In this document: in pieces, positions 17,998-26,813 of the stretch
Numbering within the stretch: position 1 is the stretch's first letter
Layout of the letters: each line of letters begins with the position of its first letter
Source: DATFDN01 sp035685165
GTDB taxonomy: Bacteria; Pseudomonadota; Alphaproteobacteria; Acetobacterales; Acetobacteraceae
Direction: 5' to 3'
DNA: 64,000 bases
Assembly (NCBI GenBank): GCA_035685165.1
Contig: DASRBI010000008.1
Span: 186,001 to 250,000 of the forward strand
The notes under the pieces: model-generated
What the model was told of the DNA's origin: nothing
Databases searched by the model: none
What the model saw: the letters and a program-made list of their open reading frames with translations, nothing else
Program-made: the position numbers and the translations under genes

Positions 17998-19068
17998 ATG
18001 ATCCGGTTTCGCATCCTGGCCGACGACCTCACCGGCGCGCTCGACAGCGCCGCCCAGTTCGCGCCGCTCGCGGGCGCCGTGCCGGTGTTCTGGGGACCGC
18101 CCGCCGATCTGCCCTGGCCCGCCGCCGTCGATGCCGGGACGCGCGAGCTGGACTCCGAGGAAGCGGCGGCGCTGACGCGCTTCCTCGTCCCGGTACTGGA
18201 GGAGGCCGACCCGGCCTTCAAGAAGCTTGACAGTCTGCTGCGCGGCCATCCCGCGGCCGAGATCGCCGCCTGCCTCTCCGAGTTCGACCATTGCATCATC
18301 GCCACCGCCTTTCCCGCGCAGGGGCGCATCACCCGCGACGGGCGGCAGTTCGTGGCCGAGGGCGCGGAATGGCGGCTGGTCGGACCCGATCTGCGCTCCG
18401 AACTGGCCGAGCGCGGCGTCGCCGCGCGGCTACGCCGGCCGGGCGAACCCGCGCCCGACGGCGTCAGCCTGTGGGATGCGGCGAGCGAGAGCGCGCTCGA
18501 TCAGGTGGTGGCCGAAGGACGCTGCCTCGCCGGGCGCGTGCTCTGGTGCGGCACGGCGGGGCTAGCGAGCGCGCTCGCGGGGCGCGTGCCGGTGCCCGCC
18601 CCCGCGCTGCTGCCTCCGATACTGGCGCTCATCGGGTCGGATCATCACGTATCCGTCGCGCAGCTTTCCGCTGCCTGGTCCTTCGTGCGGCGGATCAGCC
18701 GCGGCGACGCCGAGGAGGCGGCGCCGATCGCGCGCAGGCTCGCCCGCGACAATGTCGCCGTGGCGGTGGTGGTGCCGCCCGGCATGGGCCGGCCCGAGGC
18801 GGGCCACCATATTGCCGCCTGCCTCGGGCGGCTGCTCGGCTGGCTCGACCCGCCGGCGACGCTGCTGGTTTCCGGCGGCGAGACACTGCGCGCGGTTTGC
18901 CGGGCGCTGGGCGCGGCGCGGCTTGACGTCGATGGTCAGGTGGCGCCGGGCGTGCCGGCCTCGGTGATGCGCGGCGGGCGTTGGGACGGCGTCCGCGTTG
19001 TCTCCAAGTCCGGCGCGTTCGGCGATCCCGGCCTACTCGCGCGGCTGCTGCACGGAGAGGCGCAATGA
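17998..19068 (+). CDS. Four-carbon acid sugar kinase family protein (DUF1537)
   Basis: A 356-aa two-domain kinase of the DUF1537 family (OtnK/DtnK/LtnK type). The N-terminal substrate domain has ILADDLTGALDSAAQF and KKLDSLLRGHPAAEI. The C-terminal domain has LLVSGGETLRAVCRALG with the nucleotide-binding GGET. Family members phosphorylate four-carbon aldonic acids such as threonate or erythronate. The next gene, a PdxA2-type dehydrogenase overlapping by 4 bp, is the usual partner. The ATG at 17998 begins at the family start. Confidence 0.88.
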   Translation: MIRFRILADDLTGALDSAAQFAPLAGAVPVFWGPPADLPWPAAVDAGTRELDSEEAAALTRFLVPVLEEADPAFKKLDSLLRGHPAAEIAACLSEFDHCIIATAFPAQGRITRDGRQFVAEGAEWRLVGPDLRSELAERGVAARLRRPGEPAPDGVSLWDAASESALDQVVAEGRCLAGRVLWCGTAGLASALAGRVPVPAPALLPPILALIGSDHHVSVAQLSAAWSFVRRISRGDAEEAAPIARRLARDNVAVAVVVPPGMGRPEAGHHIAACLGRLLGWLDPPATLLVSGGETLRAVCRALGAARLDVDGQVAPGVPASVMRGGRWDGVRVVSKSGAFGDPGLLARLLHGEAQ

Positions 19069-20084
19069 CCCCGACGCTTGCCGTCACAATGGGCGATCCG
19101 GCGGGGATCGGGCCGGAAATCATCGCCCGCGCCGGGGCGGCGCTGCGCGCGCGCCTCGACGCGGGCGCGCTGCGGCTCCTGGTGATCGGTCACGAGACCG
19201 CGCTGCGCCGCGCCGAGGCGCTCGTTGACACGGCGCCGATCCCGCGCGTGGGCGAGGTGGAGCCGTGGCCCGCGCTCGGCTTTCTACCGGCGGGCGAGGA
19301 GCGTGCGCCGGTTCCGGTGGGGCAAGTGTCGGAGGAGGCGGGGCGTTTCGCCTATCTCGCGATCGAGCGGGCGGTGGCGCTGGCCCGCGCGGGTCGCGTG
19401 GCGGCGATCGTCACCGCCCCGCTCAACAAGGAGGCACTGAACCTCGCCGGTTATCACTATGCCGGTCATACCGAGCTGTTGGCGGAACTGACCGGCGTGC
19501 GCGGCTCGGTGATGATGCTGGCGCACGGGCCGATGCGCGTGAGCCATGTCAGCACGCATGTCGCGCTAGCGGAGGTGCCGAAGCGGCTGACGCCGGAGCG
19601 GCTGCGCCATGTGGTGATGCTAACTCACAAGGCGTTGCGCGATCTTGGCATCGCGACGCCGCGTATCGCCGTCGCCGCGCTCAATCCGCACGCCGGCGAG
19701 GGCGGGCTGTTCGGGCGGCAGGACATCGACGTCACCGCCCCGGCGGTCGCCGCGTTCCGTGCCGAGGGGCTGGATGTCACTGGCCCCGTTCCGGGCGATA
19801 CGGTGTTCGTCAAGCTGCGCGCCGGGCAGTTCGACGCCGTGGTGGCGATGTATCACGACCAGGGCCACATCCCGGTGAAGCTGCTCGGCTTCGACGTGGA
19901 CCCGGCGACGGGGGCGTGGCGGGCGCTCTCGGGCGTGAACATCACGCTCGGGCTGCCGGTGATCCGCACCTCGGTCGATCACGGCACGGCATTCGACATC
20001 GCCGGCACCGGCAAGGCAAGCGAGACAAGTTTGGTCGAGGCGATCGATTACGCGCTGCGGCTGGCCGGCGGAGCTTCGCCCTAG
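19065..20084 (+). CDS. pdxA2: PdxA2-type 4-phospho-four-carbon-acid dehydrogenase
   Basis: A 339-aa PdxA-superfamily enzyme with LAVTMGDPAGIGPEII, YAGHTELLAELTG, the metal-binding histidines in HVSTHVAL and MYHDQGHIPVKLLGF, and GTAFDIAGTGKA. True PdxA acts in pyridoxal phosphate synthesis. Coupling to a DUF1537 kinase instead points to PdxA2, which oxidises and decarboxylates 4-phospho-threonate or erythronate to dihydroxyacetone phosphate. Its TAG stop shares bases with the convergent gene's stop. Confidence 0.88.
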   Translation: MTPTLAVTMGDPAGIGPEIIARAGAALRARLDAGALRLLVIGHETALRRAEALVDTAPIPRVGEVEPWPALGFLPAGEERAPVPVGQVSEEAGRFAYLAIERAVALARAGRVAAIVTAPLNKEALNLAGYHYAGHTELLAELTGVRGSVMMLAHGPMRVSHVSTHVALAEVPKRLTPERLRHVVMLTHKALRDLGIATPRIAVAALNPHAGEGGLFGRQDIDVTAPAVAAFRAEGLDVTGPVPGDTVFVKLRAGQFDAVVAMYHDQGHIPVKLLGFDVDPATGAWRALSGVNITLGLPVIRTSVDHGTAFDIAGTGKASETSLVEAIDYALRLAGGASP

Positions 20085-20410
20085 ACGATCGCCGCCGTGA
20101 CCGCGGCGAGGAGCAGACCGAGGCGCCGCAGGGCGAGGCCAGTTTCGGCGCGCGCCATCTCCTTGCTCAGCACGGCGGCAGAGGCAGCGGAGAGGATCTG
20201 CCCGCCGCGGCGACGCAGGAGCGGTGTGGCGACCATCACCCCGCCCAGGAACTCGGCTGCGCCGACGACGTAGAGGCCGGTCCGGCGCCAGCCCCAGCGG
20301 GCGAACAGCCGTTCGTAGCCGCGCAGGCCGAGCAGCTTGTCCGCCCCGGCCAGGGCGAAGCCGAAGCCGAGCAGCGGGAACCAAAAGCCGGTTTGTTTGC
20401 GTGTGCACAC
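20081..20410 (-). CDS. Small DoxX-like membrane protein
   Basis: A 109-aa protein with about four hydrophobic segments, including FPLLGFGFALAGADKLLG, TGLYVVGAAEFLGGVMVA, QILSAASAAVLS and LGLLLAAVTAAIV. Arrangement and length fit DoxX-like/DUF4267-type small membrane proteins of unknown role. I chose GTG at 20410 because GGGAGAGC lies about 4 bp upstream; no ATG fits. It is convergent with pdxA2, and the two stop codons overlap in a CTAG tetranucleotide. Confidence 0.65.
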   Translation of the reverse strand: MCTRKQTGFWFPLLGFGFALAGADKLLGLRGYERLFARWGWRRTGLYVVGAAEFLGGVMVATPLLRRRGGQILSAASAAVLSKEMARAETGLALRRLGLLLAAVTAAIV

Positions 20411-20643
20411 GATGCTCTCCCGTCGTGAAGCGCGCCCCTGCAACGACGGGCGGCGGCGCGCGTTCCTGCCGCGCCATCGGAAAAAGGGGGGCGAAGGGGC
20501 CGGGCAGGGCCGGTTAGCCCCGCGCTCCGCTCGGTGGCACGCCTTGCGGTCTGCGCTCGCAATCGCTTCCTGAATGGCGATGCGGACGGTGCGTTGGCGG
20601 AACAGAGGGTCGGTTGCGCGCGATGGCGAGGCGACCCGGCGCT

Positions 20644-21774
20644 CTACTCCAGCACCGCCAGCAGCCCCGCCATCAGCTTGCCGCGGCGGGCGAGGCTCGG
20701 GACGACGATGTGCTCGTCGAGCGTGTGCGCGCCCGCGCCCTCGATGCCGAGGCCGTCCAGCGTCGGTATGCCCATCGCGCCGGTGAAGTTGCCGTCGGAA
20801 CCGCCGCCCGAGCTTTGCGCGCGGATGTCGAAGCCGAGCGTGCGGGCGATGCCGCGTGCGCGCTCGTAAAGCGCCATCACCTTCGCATCCGGCTCCCAAA
20901 CCGGGCGCGTGACGCCGCGCGTGACACGGAACTGCACGTCGTTGGAGGAGGCGGACAGCGCCAGCATGCGCGCGACGCCGCGATCGAGATCCTCCTGCCG
21001 CTTCGCCATGCTGAGCGCCTCGGCGGTGCAGCGCGTGGAGACGCAGTTCACCCATTGTCCGCCGTGGATCACGCCGACGCTGAAGGTGCAGTCCTCGGTG
21101 GTCATGTCCTCGATCTCGACGATCTTGCGCGCCATTTCGCGAATCGCCGAGCGTCCTTCCGCAAGCCGCGCGCCGGCATGGCTCGGGCGGCCGGTCGCTT
21201 CCAGATTGAACCGCGCGATGGCGTAGCGGCCCGTCACCACGCCGCCATCGGCGCGCGCCGGCTCGGGCACCAGCACATAGCGCTGCCGCGCCGCCTCGGC
21301 CTCGATCAGGTCGCGCGTCGACGGGCTGCCCACCTCCTCATCGGAGGTGAACAGCACCGTCAACGGCAGATTGGTCCGCACGCCGGCGCGGGCCAGCTGG
21401 CGGATCGCCTCCAGCGCCAGGTAGTTGCCGGCCTTCATGTCGAAAATACCGGGTCCCCAGGCGCGGTCGCCGTCGCGCCGGTAGGGCAGGTCCGCCAGCG
21501 TGCCGATCGGATGCACCGTGTCGAAATGGCCCATGATGACGATGCCGGGCTCAGCGGCGCGCGGGTGCGGGAAGCTCGCGCGTACGCAATCGCCGAACCC
21601 CATCCGGCCGGGGATGCGCTCCACCCGCGCGCCGGCGAGCACCAGCGCGCGCGTGGCCAGATCCATCATGCGGTTGACGGACGCGGCGTCGTAGGTGGGG
21701 CTTTCGCACAGCACCCATTCCGCAAGCCCGTCCAGCATAGCGTCGGCATCGAAGGGCAGTTCGTTCGGGTTCAT
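20644..21774 (-). CDS. M20-family metallopeptidase (CPG2-like)
   Basis: A 376-aa zinc exopeptidase resembling Pseudomonas carboxypeptidase G2. Metal-site blocks are GHFDTVHP, WGPGIFDMKAG, FTSDEEVGS with the catalytic and metal glutamates, and AHTLDEH near the C-terminus. The dimerisation domain contains GRPSHAG. There is no signal peptide. GGGGAGG precedes the ATG. It is 63 bp downstream of the EnvC-like gene on the same strand. Confidence 0.88.
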   Translation of the reverse strand: MNPNELPFDADAMLDGLAEWVLCESPTYDAASVNRMMDLATRALVLAGARVERIPGRMGFGDCVRASFPHPRAAEPGIVIMGHFDTVHPIGTLADLPYRRDGDRAWGPGIFDMKAGNYLALEAIRQLARAGVRTNLPLTVLFTSDEEVGSPSTRDLIEAEAARQRYVLVPEPARADGGVVTGRYAIARFNLEATGRPSHAGARLAEGRSAIREMARKIVEIEDMTTEDCTFSVGVIHGGQWVNCVSTRCTAEALSMAKRQEDLDRGVARMLALSASSNDVQFRVTRGVTRPVWEPDAKVMALYERARGIARTLGFDIRAQSSGGGSDGNFTGAMGIPTLDGLGIEGAGAHTLDEHIVVPSLARRGKLMAGLLAVLE

Positions 21775-21837
21775 CGCGGACCCCTCCCCGGGCCGGGCGC
21801 ATCGTGGCGCATCCGGCCGAAGGCGGCGAGGGGCCGC

Positions 21838-23058
21838 TCAGCTCGTCTTGAGCAGCGGACCCGGATTGACCGGCTCGCCGTGACGGCGGATCTCGACGTA
21901 GAGGGTGGGCCGCGGCGCGTTCGAACCGGGCGACCAGTCGGGCATGGTGCCCACCGGATCGCCGCGCGCGACCGGCTGGCCGGGATGCACCTCGATCGAG
22001 GCGAACCCCGCCAGCACCGCATCCACATCGCCGCCGCAGGTGAGGATGAGAAGCTGGCCGTAGCTGCGGAACGGCGCGGCGAAGGCGACGCGCCCGGCGC
22101 AGGGCGACACCACGCGCGCCTTCGGCGCCGCGTGAAACGAAATTCCCATCGCCGGGCCGGCCTCGGTTGGCGCGCCCCAGTCCCGCGCGATGCGGCCGGC
22201 GACCGGCACGGTGAAGGCGCCGGCACCGGTTGCCGCCGGCTCCTCGGAGGGGGGCGCCGCGGGCTGCCGGGCGGCGAGGGCGGCCTTCTTCGCCGCCGCC
22301 GCGCGGGCGGCTGCCGCGCGGGCGGCCTGCTCCTTCTCTGCCGTTTGCAACTTGTCGAGCAGGGCGTGCAGGGTGGTTGCGCGTGCAGCGAGGTCGGCGG
22401 CGCGGGCGGCGTCGGCCTCGGCCTCGCGCATGGCTGCGTCGCGGCTGGATTGAGCGGCTTCCATGCGGCGGTCGAGGTCGGCGGCGGCGGCTTCCTGCGC
22501 GGCGCGGGCGGCGGCGAGCACGGGCGCTTCGGCGGCTACGGCGTTCTTGGCTTGCTGCAGGCGCGCGGCGTCCGCCTTCAGCGCGGCGGCTTCTTGTTCC
22601 AGCTCGCGTGCCACGCCTTGCAGCACGATCAGGCCGCGCACCGCGTCCTCCGGCGACGCCGGCACGGCGAGCAGGGTCTCGCTCGGATAAAGCGCCAGCC
22701 GCTCGATCAGCGGCAGCAAGGGCGCGAGTGTGGCGGCGCGGGCTTGCAAGGCCGCTTGCGCCTCCTGCGCGGCGCGGTCGAGCGCGGCCATGCGGTCGGC
22801 GGCGTCCAACGTGCGCTGCTCGGCCTGGCGCAAGGCGAGCAGGGCACGGGCGCGGTCCGCGGCAAGTGCGTCGAGCGTGGCGCGCGCGGCGGCGGCGCGC
22901 TGCTCGGCCTCCTGTCGCGCTTGCAACGCCGCGGCTTTCGCGGCCTCGGCGGCGTCCACCTGCTTGCGGGTCTCGTCGAGGCGCGGGGCCGCCTGCGCCG
23001 CGCCGGCAAGCGCGACGACGACAAAGGACCAGGCGAAACTAGCCGCCGTCCGACGCAC
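21838..23058 (-). CDS. EnvC-like murein hydrolase activator with a degenerate LytM domain
   Basis: A 406-aa exported protein. Residues 1-23 are a signal peptide ending AGAAQA. Residues about 27-250 are an Ala/Arg/Glu-rich coiled coil. Residues about 280-406 are an M23/LytM fold. The zinc ligands are missing: MGISFH stands where HxGxD should be, the YxHL histidine is lost, and the final HLHFE reads TLYVEI. This is the pattern of EnvC/NlpD/LdpF-type factors that activate amidases at the division site rather than cut peptidoglycan. The start overlaps the gpmI end by 20 bp. Confidence 0.82.
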   Translation of the reverse strand: MRRTAASFAWSFVVVALAGAAQAAPRLDETRKQVDAAEAAKAAALQARQEAEQRAAAARATLDALAADRARALLALRQAEQRTLDAADRMAALDRAAQEAQAALQARAATLAPLLPLIERLALYPSETLLAVPASPEDAVRGLIVLQGVARELEQEAAALKADAARLQQAKNAVAAEAPVLAAARAAQEAAAADLDRRMEAAQSSRDAAMREAEADAARAADLAARATTLHALLDKLQTAEKEQAARAAAARAAAAKKAALAARQPAAPPSEEPAATGAGAFTVPVAGRIARDWGAPTEAGPAMGISFHAAPKARVVSPCAGRVAFAAPFRSYGQLLILTCGGDVDAVLAGFASIEVHPGQPVARGDPVGTMPDWSPGSNAPRPTLYVEIRRHGEPVNPGPLLKTS

Positions 23059-24580
23059 CTTGGCGGATCAGCGAATGGCCCGTCATCTCGGCGGGCTGCG
23101 GCAGGCCCATCAGCGAAAGCAGGGTCGGCGCGATGTCGGCGAGCCTCCCGTCATCCAGCCCGCGCGCCTGGCCCCCCATCAGCACCGCGGGGACTGGGTT
23201 GGTGGTGTGCGCGGTGTGCGGGCCGCCGGTTTCGGGATCGCGCATCAGCTCGCAATTGCCGTGATCGGCGGTGACTAGCAGCGCGCCGCCCTGCGCGCGC
23301 ACCGCATCGGCGATGCGGCCGAGTCCGGCATCCACCGTCTCCACCGCCTTGATCGCCGCCTCCAGGCTACCGGTGTGACCCACCATGTCGGGGTTGGCGT
23401 AGTTCAGCACGATCAAATCGTATTTGCCGGAATCGATCGCCGCCACCACGCGGTCGGTAAGCTCGGGTGCCGACATCTCCGGCTGGAGGTCGTAGGTCGC
23501 GACCTTGGGCGAGGGCACGAGGATGCGGTCCTCGCCGGGGAATTGCTGCTCCTGCCCGCCGTTCAGGAAATAGGTGACGTGCGGGTACTTCTCCGTCTCG
23601 GCGGCGCGCAGCTGAGTGCGGCCGGCCTTCGCCACCACTTCGCCCAGGATGTTGGCGAAGCTTTCGGCCGGAAACAGCGTGTCCAGGAACGGGTCAAGCT
23701 CGGCGCCGTATTCGGTCATGCCGAGTGCGGCGGCGAAGGCGATGCGGCGCTGGCGTGTGAAGCCGTCGAAGCCGGGATCGAGCAGCGCGCCGAGGATCTC
23801 GCGCACGCGGTCGGCGCGGAAGTTGAAACAGAGTAGGCCGTCGCCGTCGCGCATGCCGCCATAGCCGCCGACAACAGCCGGGAGGACGAACTCGTCGGTG
23901 CGGTCGTGCATGTAGGATTGATCCATCACCGCGGCGGCGCTGGCGAAATGCGGCCCGTCGGCTGCGACGAGGACGGCATAGGCTTTCGCCACCCGGTCCC
24001 AGCGTTTGTCGCGGTCCATCGCGAAATACCGGCCGGAGACGGTTGCGATCGGCACCGATGGCGGTAGCGCGGCGGCGAGGCGCGCGAGATCGTCCTTCCC
24101 CGAGCGCGGCGGCGTGTCGCGCCCGTCGGTGAAGGCGTGCACCACGGCAGGCACGCCCGCGTCGTCCAGCAGCTTGGCGAGTGCCGCCGCGTGGTCCTGG
24201 TGCGAATGCACGCCGCCGGGCGACACGAGGCCGAGCAGGTGGCAGGTGCCCTTCGATGCCTTCAGCTTCGCGACGAAGCGCGCGAGCACGGGCGAGCGCG
24301 CCACCTCGCCGGCGGCGAAGGCATCGGAGATGCGCGGCAAATCCTGCTTCACCACGCGCCCGGCGCCGATGTTGAGGTGCCCCACTTCGGAATTGCCCAT
24401 CTGCCCGGCGGGCAGGCCGACATCGGCGCCGGAGGTGCGGAGGAAGGCGTGCGGGCAGGAGGACCAGAGCCGGTCGAAATTAGGTTTGCGGGCGAGGCGC
24501 ACGGCGTTGTCTTCGGTCTCCTCGCGCCAGCCGAAGCCGTCGAGGATCATCAGCATTACCGGGCGAATCGCCTGCGCCAT
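23039..24580 (-). CDS. gpmI: 2,3-bisphosphoglycerate-independent phosphoglycerate mutase
   Basis: A 513-aa manganese enzyme interconverting 3- and 2-phosphoglycerate. The first metal site is LMILDGFGW, the phosphoryl-carrying serine is in QMGNSEVGHLNIGAGR, and the later metal blocks are NYANPDMVGHTG and LVTADHGNCE. I prefer the second of two adjacent ATGs (24580), 6 bp after GGGAG. A gpmI followed by an EnvC-like factor is a common alphaproteobacterial arrangement linking glycolysis and envelope genes. Confidence 0.96.
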   Translation of the reverse strand: MAQAIRPVMLMILDGFGWREETEDNAVRLARKPNFDRLWSSCPHAFLRTSGADVGLPAGQMGNSEVGHLNIGAGRVVKQDLPRISDAFAAGEVARSPVLARFVAKLKASKGTCHLLGLVSPGGVHSHQDHAAALAKLLDDAGVPAVVHAFTDGRDTPPRSGKDDLARLAAALPPSVPIATVSGRYFAMDRDKRWDRVAKAYAVLVAADGPHFASAAAVMDQSYMHDRTDEFVLPAVVGGYGGMRDGDGLLCFNFRADRVREILGALLDPGFDGFTRQRRIAFAAALGMTEYGAELDPFLDTLFPAESFANILGEVVAKAGRTQLRAAETEKYPHVTYFLNGGQEQQFPGEDRILVPSPKVATYDLQPEMSAPELTDRVVAAIDSGKYDLIVLNYANPDMVGHTGSLEAAIKAVETVDAGLGRIADAVRAQGGALLVTADHGNCELMRDPETGGPHTAHTTNPVPAVLMGGQARGLDDGRLADIAPTLLSLMGLPQPAEMTGHSLIRQGASDGG

Positions 24581-24715
24581 CATCTGCTCCCGCGTCGGGC
24601 AGCGGTGCTACTGTGCGAATAAGGTCCCGGCAAGGCGCACTAGCGGGAACACGGATTCCGCTCAGGCGCATCAAAGCCTTCGCCAATCGTGGACAACGCC
24701 TTGCTGCAGAGCCAG

Positions 24716-24734
24716 CCCCGGACTTGATCCGGGG
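24716..24734. repeat. CCCCGGA-CTTGA-TCCGGGG palindrome
   Basis: A perfect 7-bp-arm palindrome with a 5-bp spacer in the gap between gpmI and mazG. The core CCCGGACTTGATCCGGG is a well-known dispersed intergenic palindrome type in alphaproteobacteria. The remaining gap sequence (24581-24836) shows no convincing gene. Both neighbours are on the minus strand, so this could influence mRNA ends, but there is no T-tract. Confidence 0.7.
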
Positions 24735-24836
24735 ACATCGCTCAAAGAATGGCGATGCCGGCAGCACGAAGGAGCGCGGTTGCCGCGGCGCGAGAGACGC
24801 ACGGCATCAGCGAGCGCGCCCGCGCGGGCGCGAAGC

Positions 24837-25652
24837 TTATGCCTGGGCGCCACCCCCGCCGCCCTTGGCCGCCTGCCAGGCTGCCTCCATCTCGTCGAGC
24901 GTCATTTCGGCCGGGCCCCGCCCCTGCCCGGCCGCCGTCCGCTCGATCGCATCGAATCGGCGCGCGAATTTGGCGTTGGCGGCGCGCAGGCACGCCTCGG
25001 GGTCGAGGCCGAGCTTGCGGGCGAGGTTCGCCAGCACGAACAAGAGGTCGCCCACCTCGTCGGCAAGCCGCGACGGGTCGGCCGCGCCGAGCTCGGCGCG
25101 AAGCTCGGCCGCCTCCTCGTCCAGTTTGTCCAGAACCGCGCCCGCGTCGGGCCAGTCGAAGCCGACGCGGGCGGCGCGGGCGGTGAGCTTGGCGGCGCGC
25201 GTGAGCGCCGGCAGGCCCACGGGGACGCCAGCCAGCACGCCGGTTTCGGCCCGCGCGCGCCGCTCGGCGGTCTTCTGCGCCTCCCACGCATCGTGCTGGG
25301 CGGCGGCGGTCCGAGCGGCGGCTTCGCCGAACACGTGGGGATGGCGGCGGATCATCTTGTCGGCGATCGCGCGGGCGACGTCGGCAAAGGCGAAGCGCCC
25401 ATCCTCCTCGGCCATCCGCGCGTGATAGACGACCTGGAACAACAGGTCGCCCAACTCGTCCGGCAGGGCGGCAAAGTCGGCCCGCCCGATGGCGTCGGCG
25501 ACCTCGTAGGCCTCCTCGATCGTGTAAGGCGCGATGGTCGCGAAGCTCTGGTCGCGGTCCCAGGGACAGCCGTGCTCGGGGTCGCGGAGCGCGGCCATGA
25601 TGTCGAGCAGGCGGCGCAGCTCCGCCTCGGCGGTCCTCGGTTCGTCGGGCAT
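24837..25652 (-). CDS. mazG: Nucleoside triphosphate pyrophosphohydrolase MazG
   Basis: A 271-aa protein with two tandem MazG domains. The first has CPWDRDQSFATIAPYTIEEA then LPDELGDLLFQVVYHARMAEE; the second has EEAAELRAEL then LADEVGDLLFVLANLARKLG. Both ExxD-type metal motifs are intact. It hydrolyses non-canonical (d)NTPs to monophosphates. I chose the ATG at 25652, where the family starts, although the frame is open far upstream through ccrM. It is 11 bp after ccrM. Confidence 0.95.
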   Translation of the reverse strand: MPDEPRTAEAELRRLLDIMAALRDPEHGCPWDRDQSFATIAPYTIEEAYEVADAIGRADFAALPDELGDLLFQVVYHARMAEEDGRFAFADVARAIADKMIRRHPHVFGEAAARTAAAQHDAWEAQKTAERRARAETGVLAGVPVGLPALTRAAKLTARAARVGFDWPDAGAVLDKLDEEAAELRAELGAADPSRLADEVGDLLFVLANLARKLGLDPEACLRAANAKFARRFDAIERTAAGQGRGPAEMTLDEMEAAWQAAKGGGGGAQA

Positions 25653-25663
25653 CGTGCGGGCTT

Positions 25664-26755
25664 TTACGGCGGCGGGGGCGCGGTGGCGACCTCGTCGCGC
25701 AGCTTGTCGAGCGCGACGAGCGCATCGGCGCGTTCGATATGCCAGAATGTCCAGCCGTTGCAGGAAGGAACGTTCTGCACCGCGGCGCCCACCTGATGGA
25801 TCGAGCCCTGGATCTGGCCCGAGCGGATCGTGCCGTCGGCCGCCACCACCGCCCGCACCCGCCGCAGCCGATCGACGAGCTTCGATCCGGGCGGCACGAG
25901 CCCCTGTTCGACGAGCGCGCCGAACGGCACTCGGGGCGCGTCGCGCCGGCTCTGGGTGGTGGCGAGCCCGTCGTGCGGGGCGGCCTTGGTGCGCCTGATA
26001 CGGCCCCAGGCGGCTTCCACGTAGGCGGGGTGGCGCTCGATGCCGATGAAGTGCCGATGCAGGCGCTTCGCCACCACCGCCGTCGTGCCGGTGCCGAGAA
26101 ACGGGTCGAGCACGATGTCGCCGGGGCCGGTGGAGGCGAGCAGCACCCGATGCAGCAGCGCCTCGGGCTTCTGGGTGGGGTGGAGCTTGAGCCCATGCTG
26201 GTTCCGCAGGCGCTCGGCCCCGGTGCAGAGCGGGATGAACCAGTCGCTTCGCATCTGCACGTCCCCGTTCAGGGCCTTCATGGCCTGGTAGTTGAAGCGG
26301 TGCCGCGAATCGCGCTGCTTCGCGGCCCAGATCAGGGTCTCGTGGGCGTTGGTGAAGCGCCGGCCGCGGAAATTCGGCATCGGGTTGGCCTTGCGCCAGA
26401 TTACGTCGTTCAGGATCCAAAAGCCCAGATCCTGGAGGATCGCGCCGATGCGGAAAATATTGTGATAGGCGCCGATCACCCAGAGCGTGCCATCCTTGCG
26501 GAGCACGCGGCGGCACTCGGCGAGCCAATCGCGGGTGAAGGCATCGTAGGCCTCGAAGTCGGTGAAGCGGTCCCACTCCTCATCGACGCCATCCACCAGC
26601 GAATCGTCGGGCCGGCGCAGCTCGCCGCGGAGCTGGAGGTTGTAGGGCGGGTCGGCGAAGACGCAATGGACCGAGGCCGGGGGCAGCATCCGCAGCAGCG
26701 TGCCGGCATCGCCCAGCAGCACCTGGTCGAGCGGCAATTCGCGGACGATTTCCAC
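25664..26755 (-). CDS. ccrM: Cell-cycle adenine DNA methyltransferase CcrM (GANTC)
   Basis: A 363-aa beta-class N6-adenine methylase. The catalytic motif DPPYNLQL is at residues 35-42 and the SAM motif is DPFLGTGTTAVVA, in the order typical of beta-class enzymes. The C-terminal extension (about 275-363, with GSIHQVGAAVQNVPSCNGWTFWH) is the CcrM-specific DNA-binding domain. In alphaproteobacteria it methylates GANTC late in the cell cycle. The start is GTG at 26755 with GGAG just upstream. It lies beside rnhB, as in many relatives. Confidence 0.95.
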   Translation of the reverse strand: MEIVRELPLDQVLLGDAGTLLRMLPPASVHCVFADPPYNLQLRGELRRPDDSLVDGVDEEWDRFTDFEAYDAFTRDWLAECRRVLRKDGTLWVIGAYHNIFRIGAILQDLGFWILNDVIWRKANPMPNFRGRRFTNAHETLIWAAKQRDSRHRFNYQAMKALNGDVQMRSDWFIPLCTGAERLRNQHGLKLHPTQKPEALLHRVLLASTGPGDIVLDPFLGTGTTAVVAKRLHRHFIGIERHPAYVEAAWGRIRRTKAAPHDGLATTQSRRDAPRVPFGALVEQGLVPPGSKLVDRLRRVRAVVAADGTIRSGQIQGSIHQVGAAVQNVPSCNGWTFWHIERADALVALDKLRDEVATAPPPP

Positions 26756-26764
26756 TGTGCTCCG

Positions 26765-26769
26765 GAGTC
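26765..26769 (-). promoter_or_regulatory. GANTC site in the ccrM leader
   Basis: A GAGTC/GACTC pentamer lies 10-14 bp upstream of the ccrM GTG, next to its ribosome site. In Caulobacter, GANTC sites in the ccrM promoter region repress it when fully methylated, allowing autoregulation. Here only the site is seen; a similar role is inference, and a single site of this size can occur by chance. Confidence 0.35.
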
Positions 26770-26813
26770 CCGGGTTTGCGACTGGCTATCGTGAGGCGCG
26801 GCGCGGCGCGGCG

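Noticed and set aside
20614..23274. Long plus-strand open frame (886 codons)
   Set aside because: It is antisense to the M20 and EnvC-like genes and the gpmI 3' end. Those have family motifs and proper starts, while this frame is Arg/Gly/Ala-rich without motifs, as expected for a GC-rich shadow.
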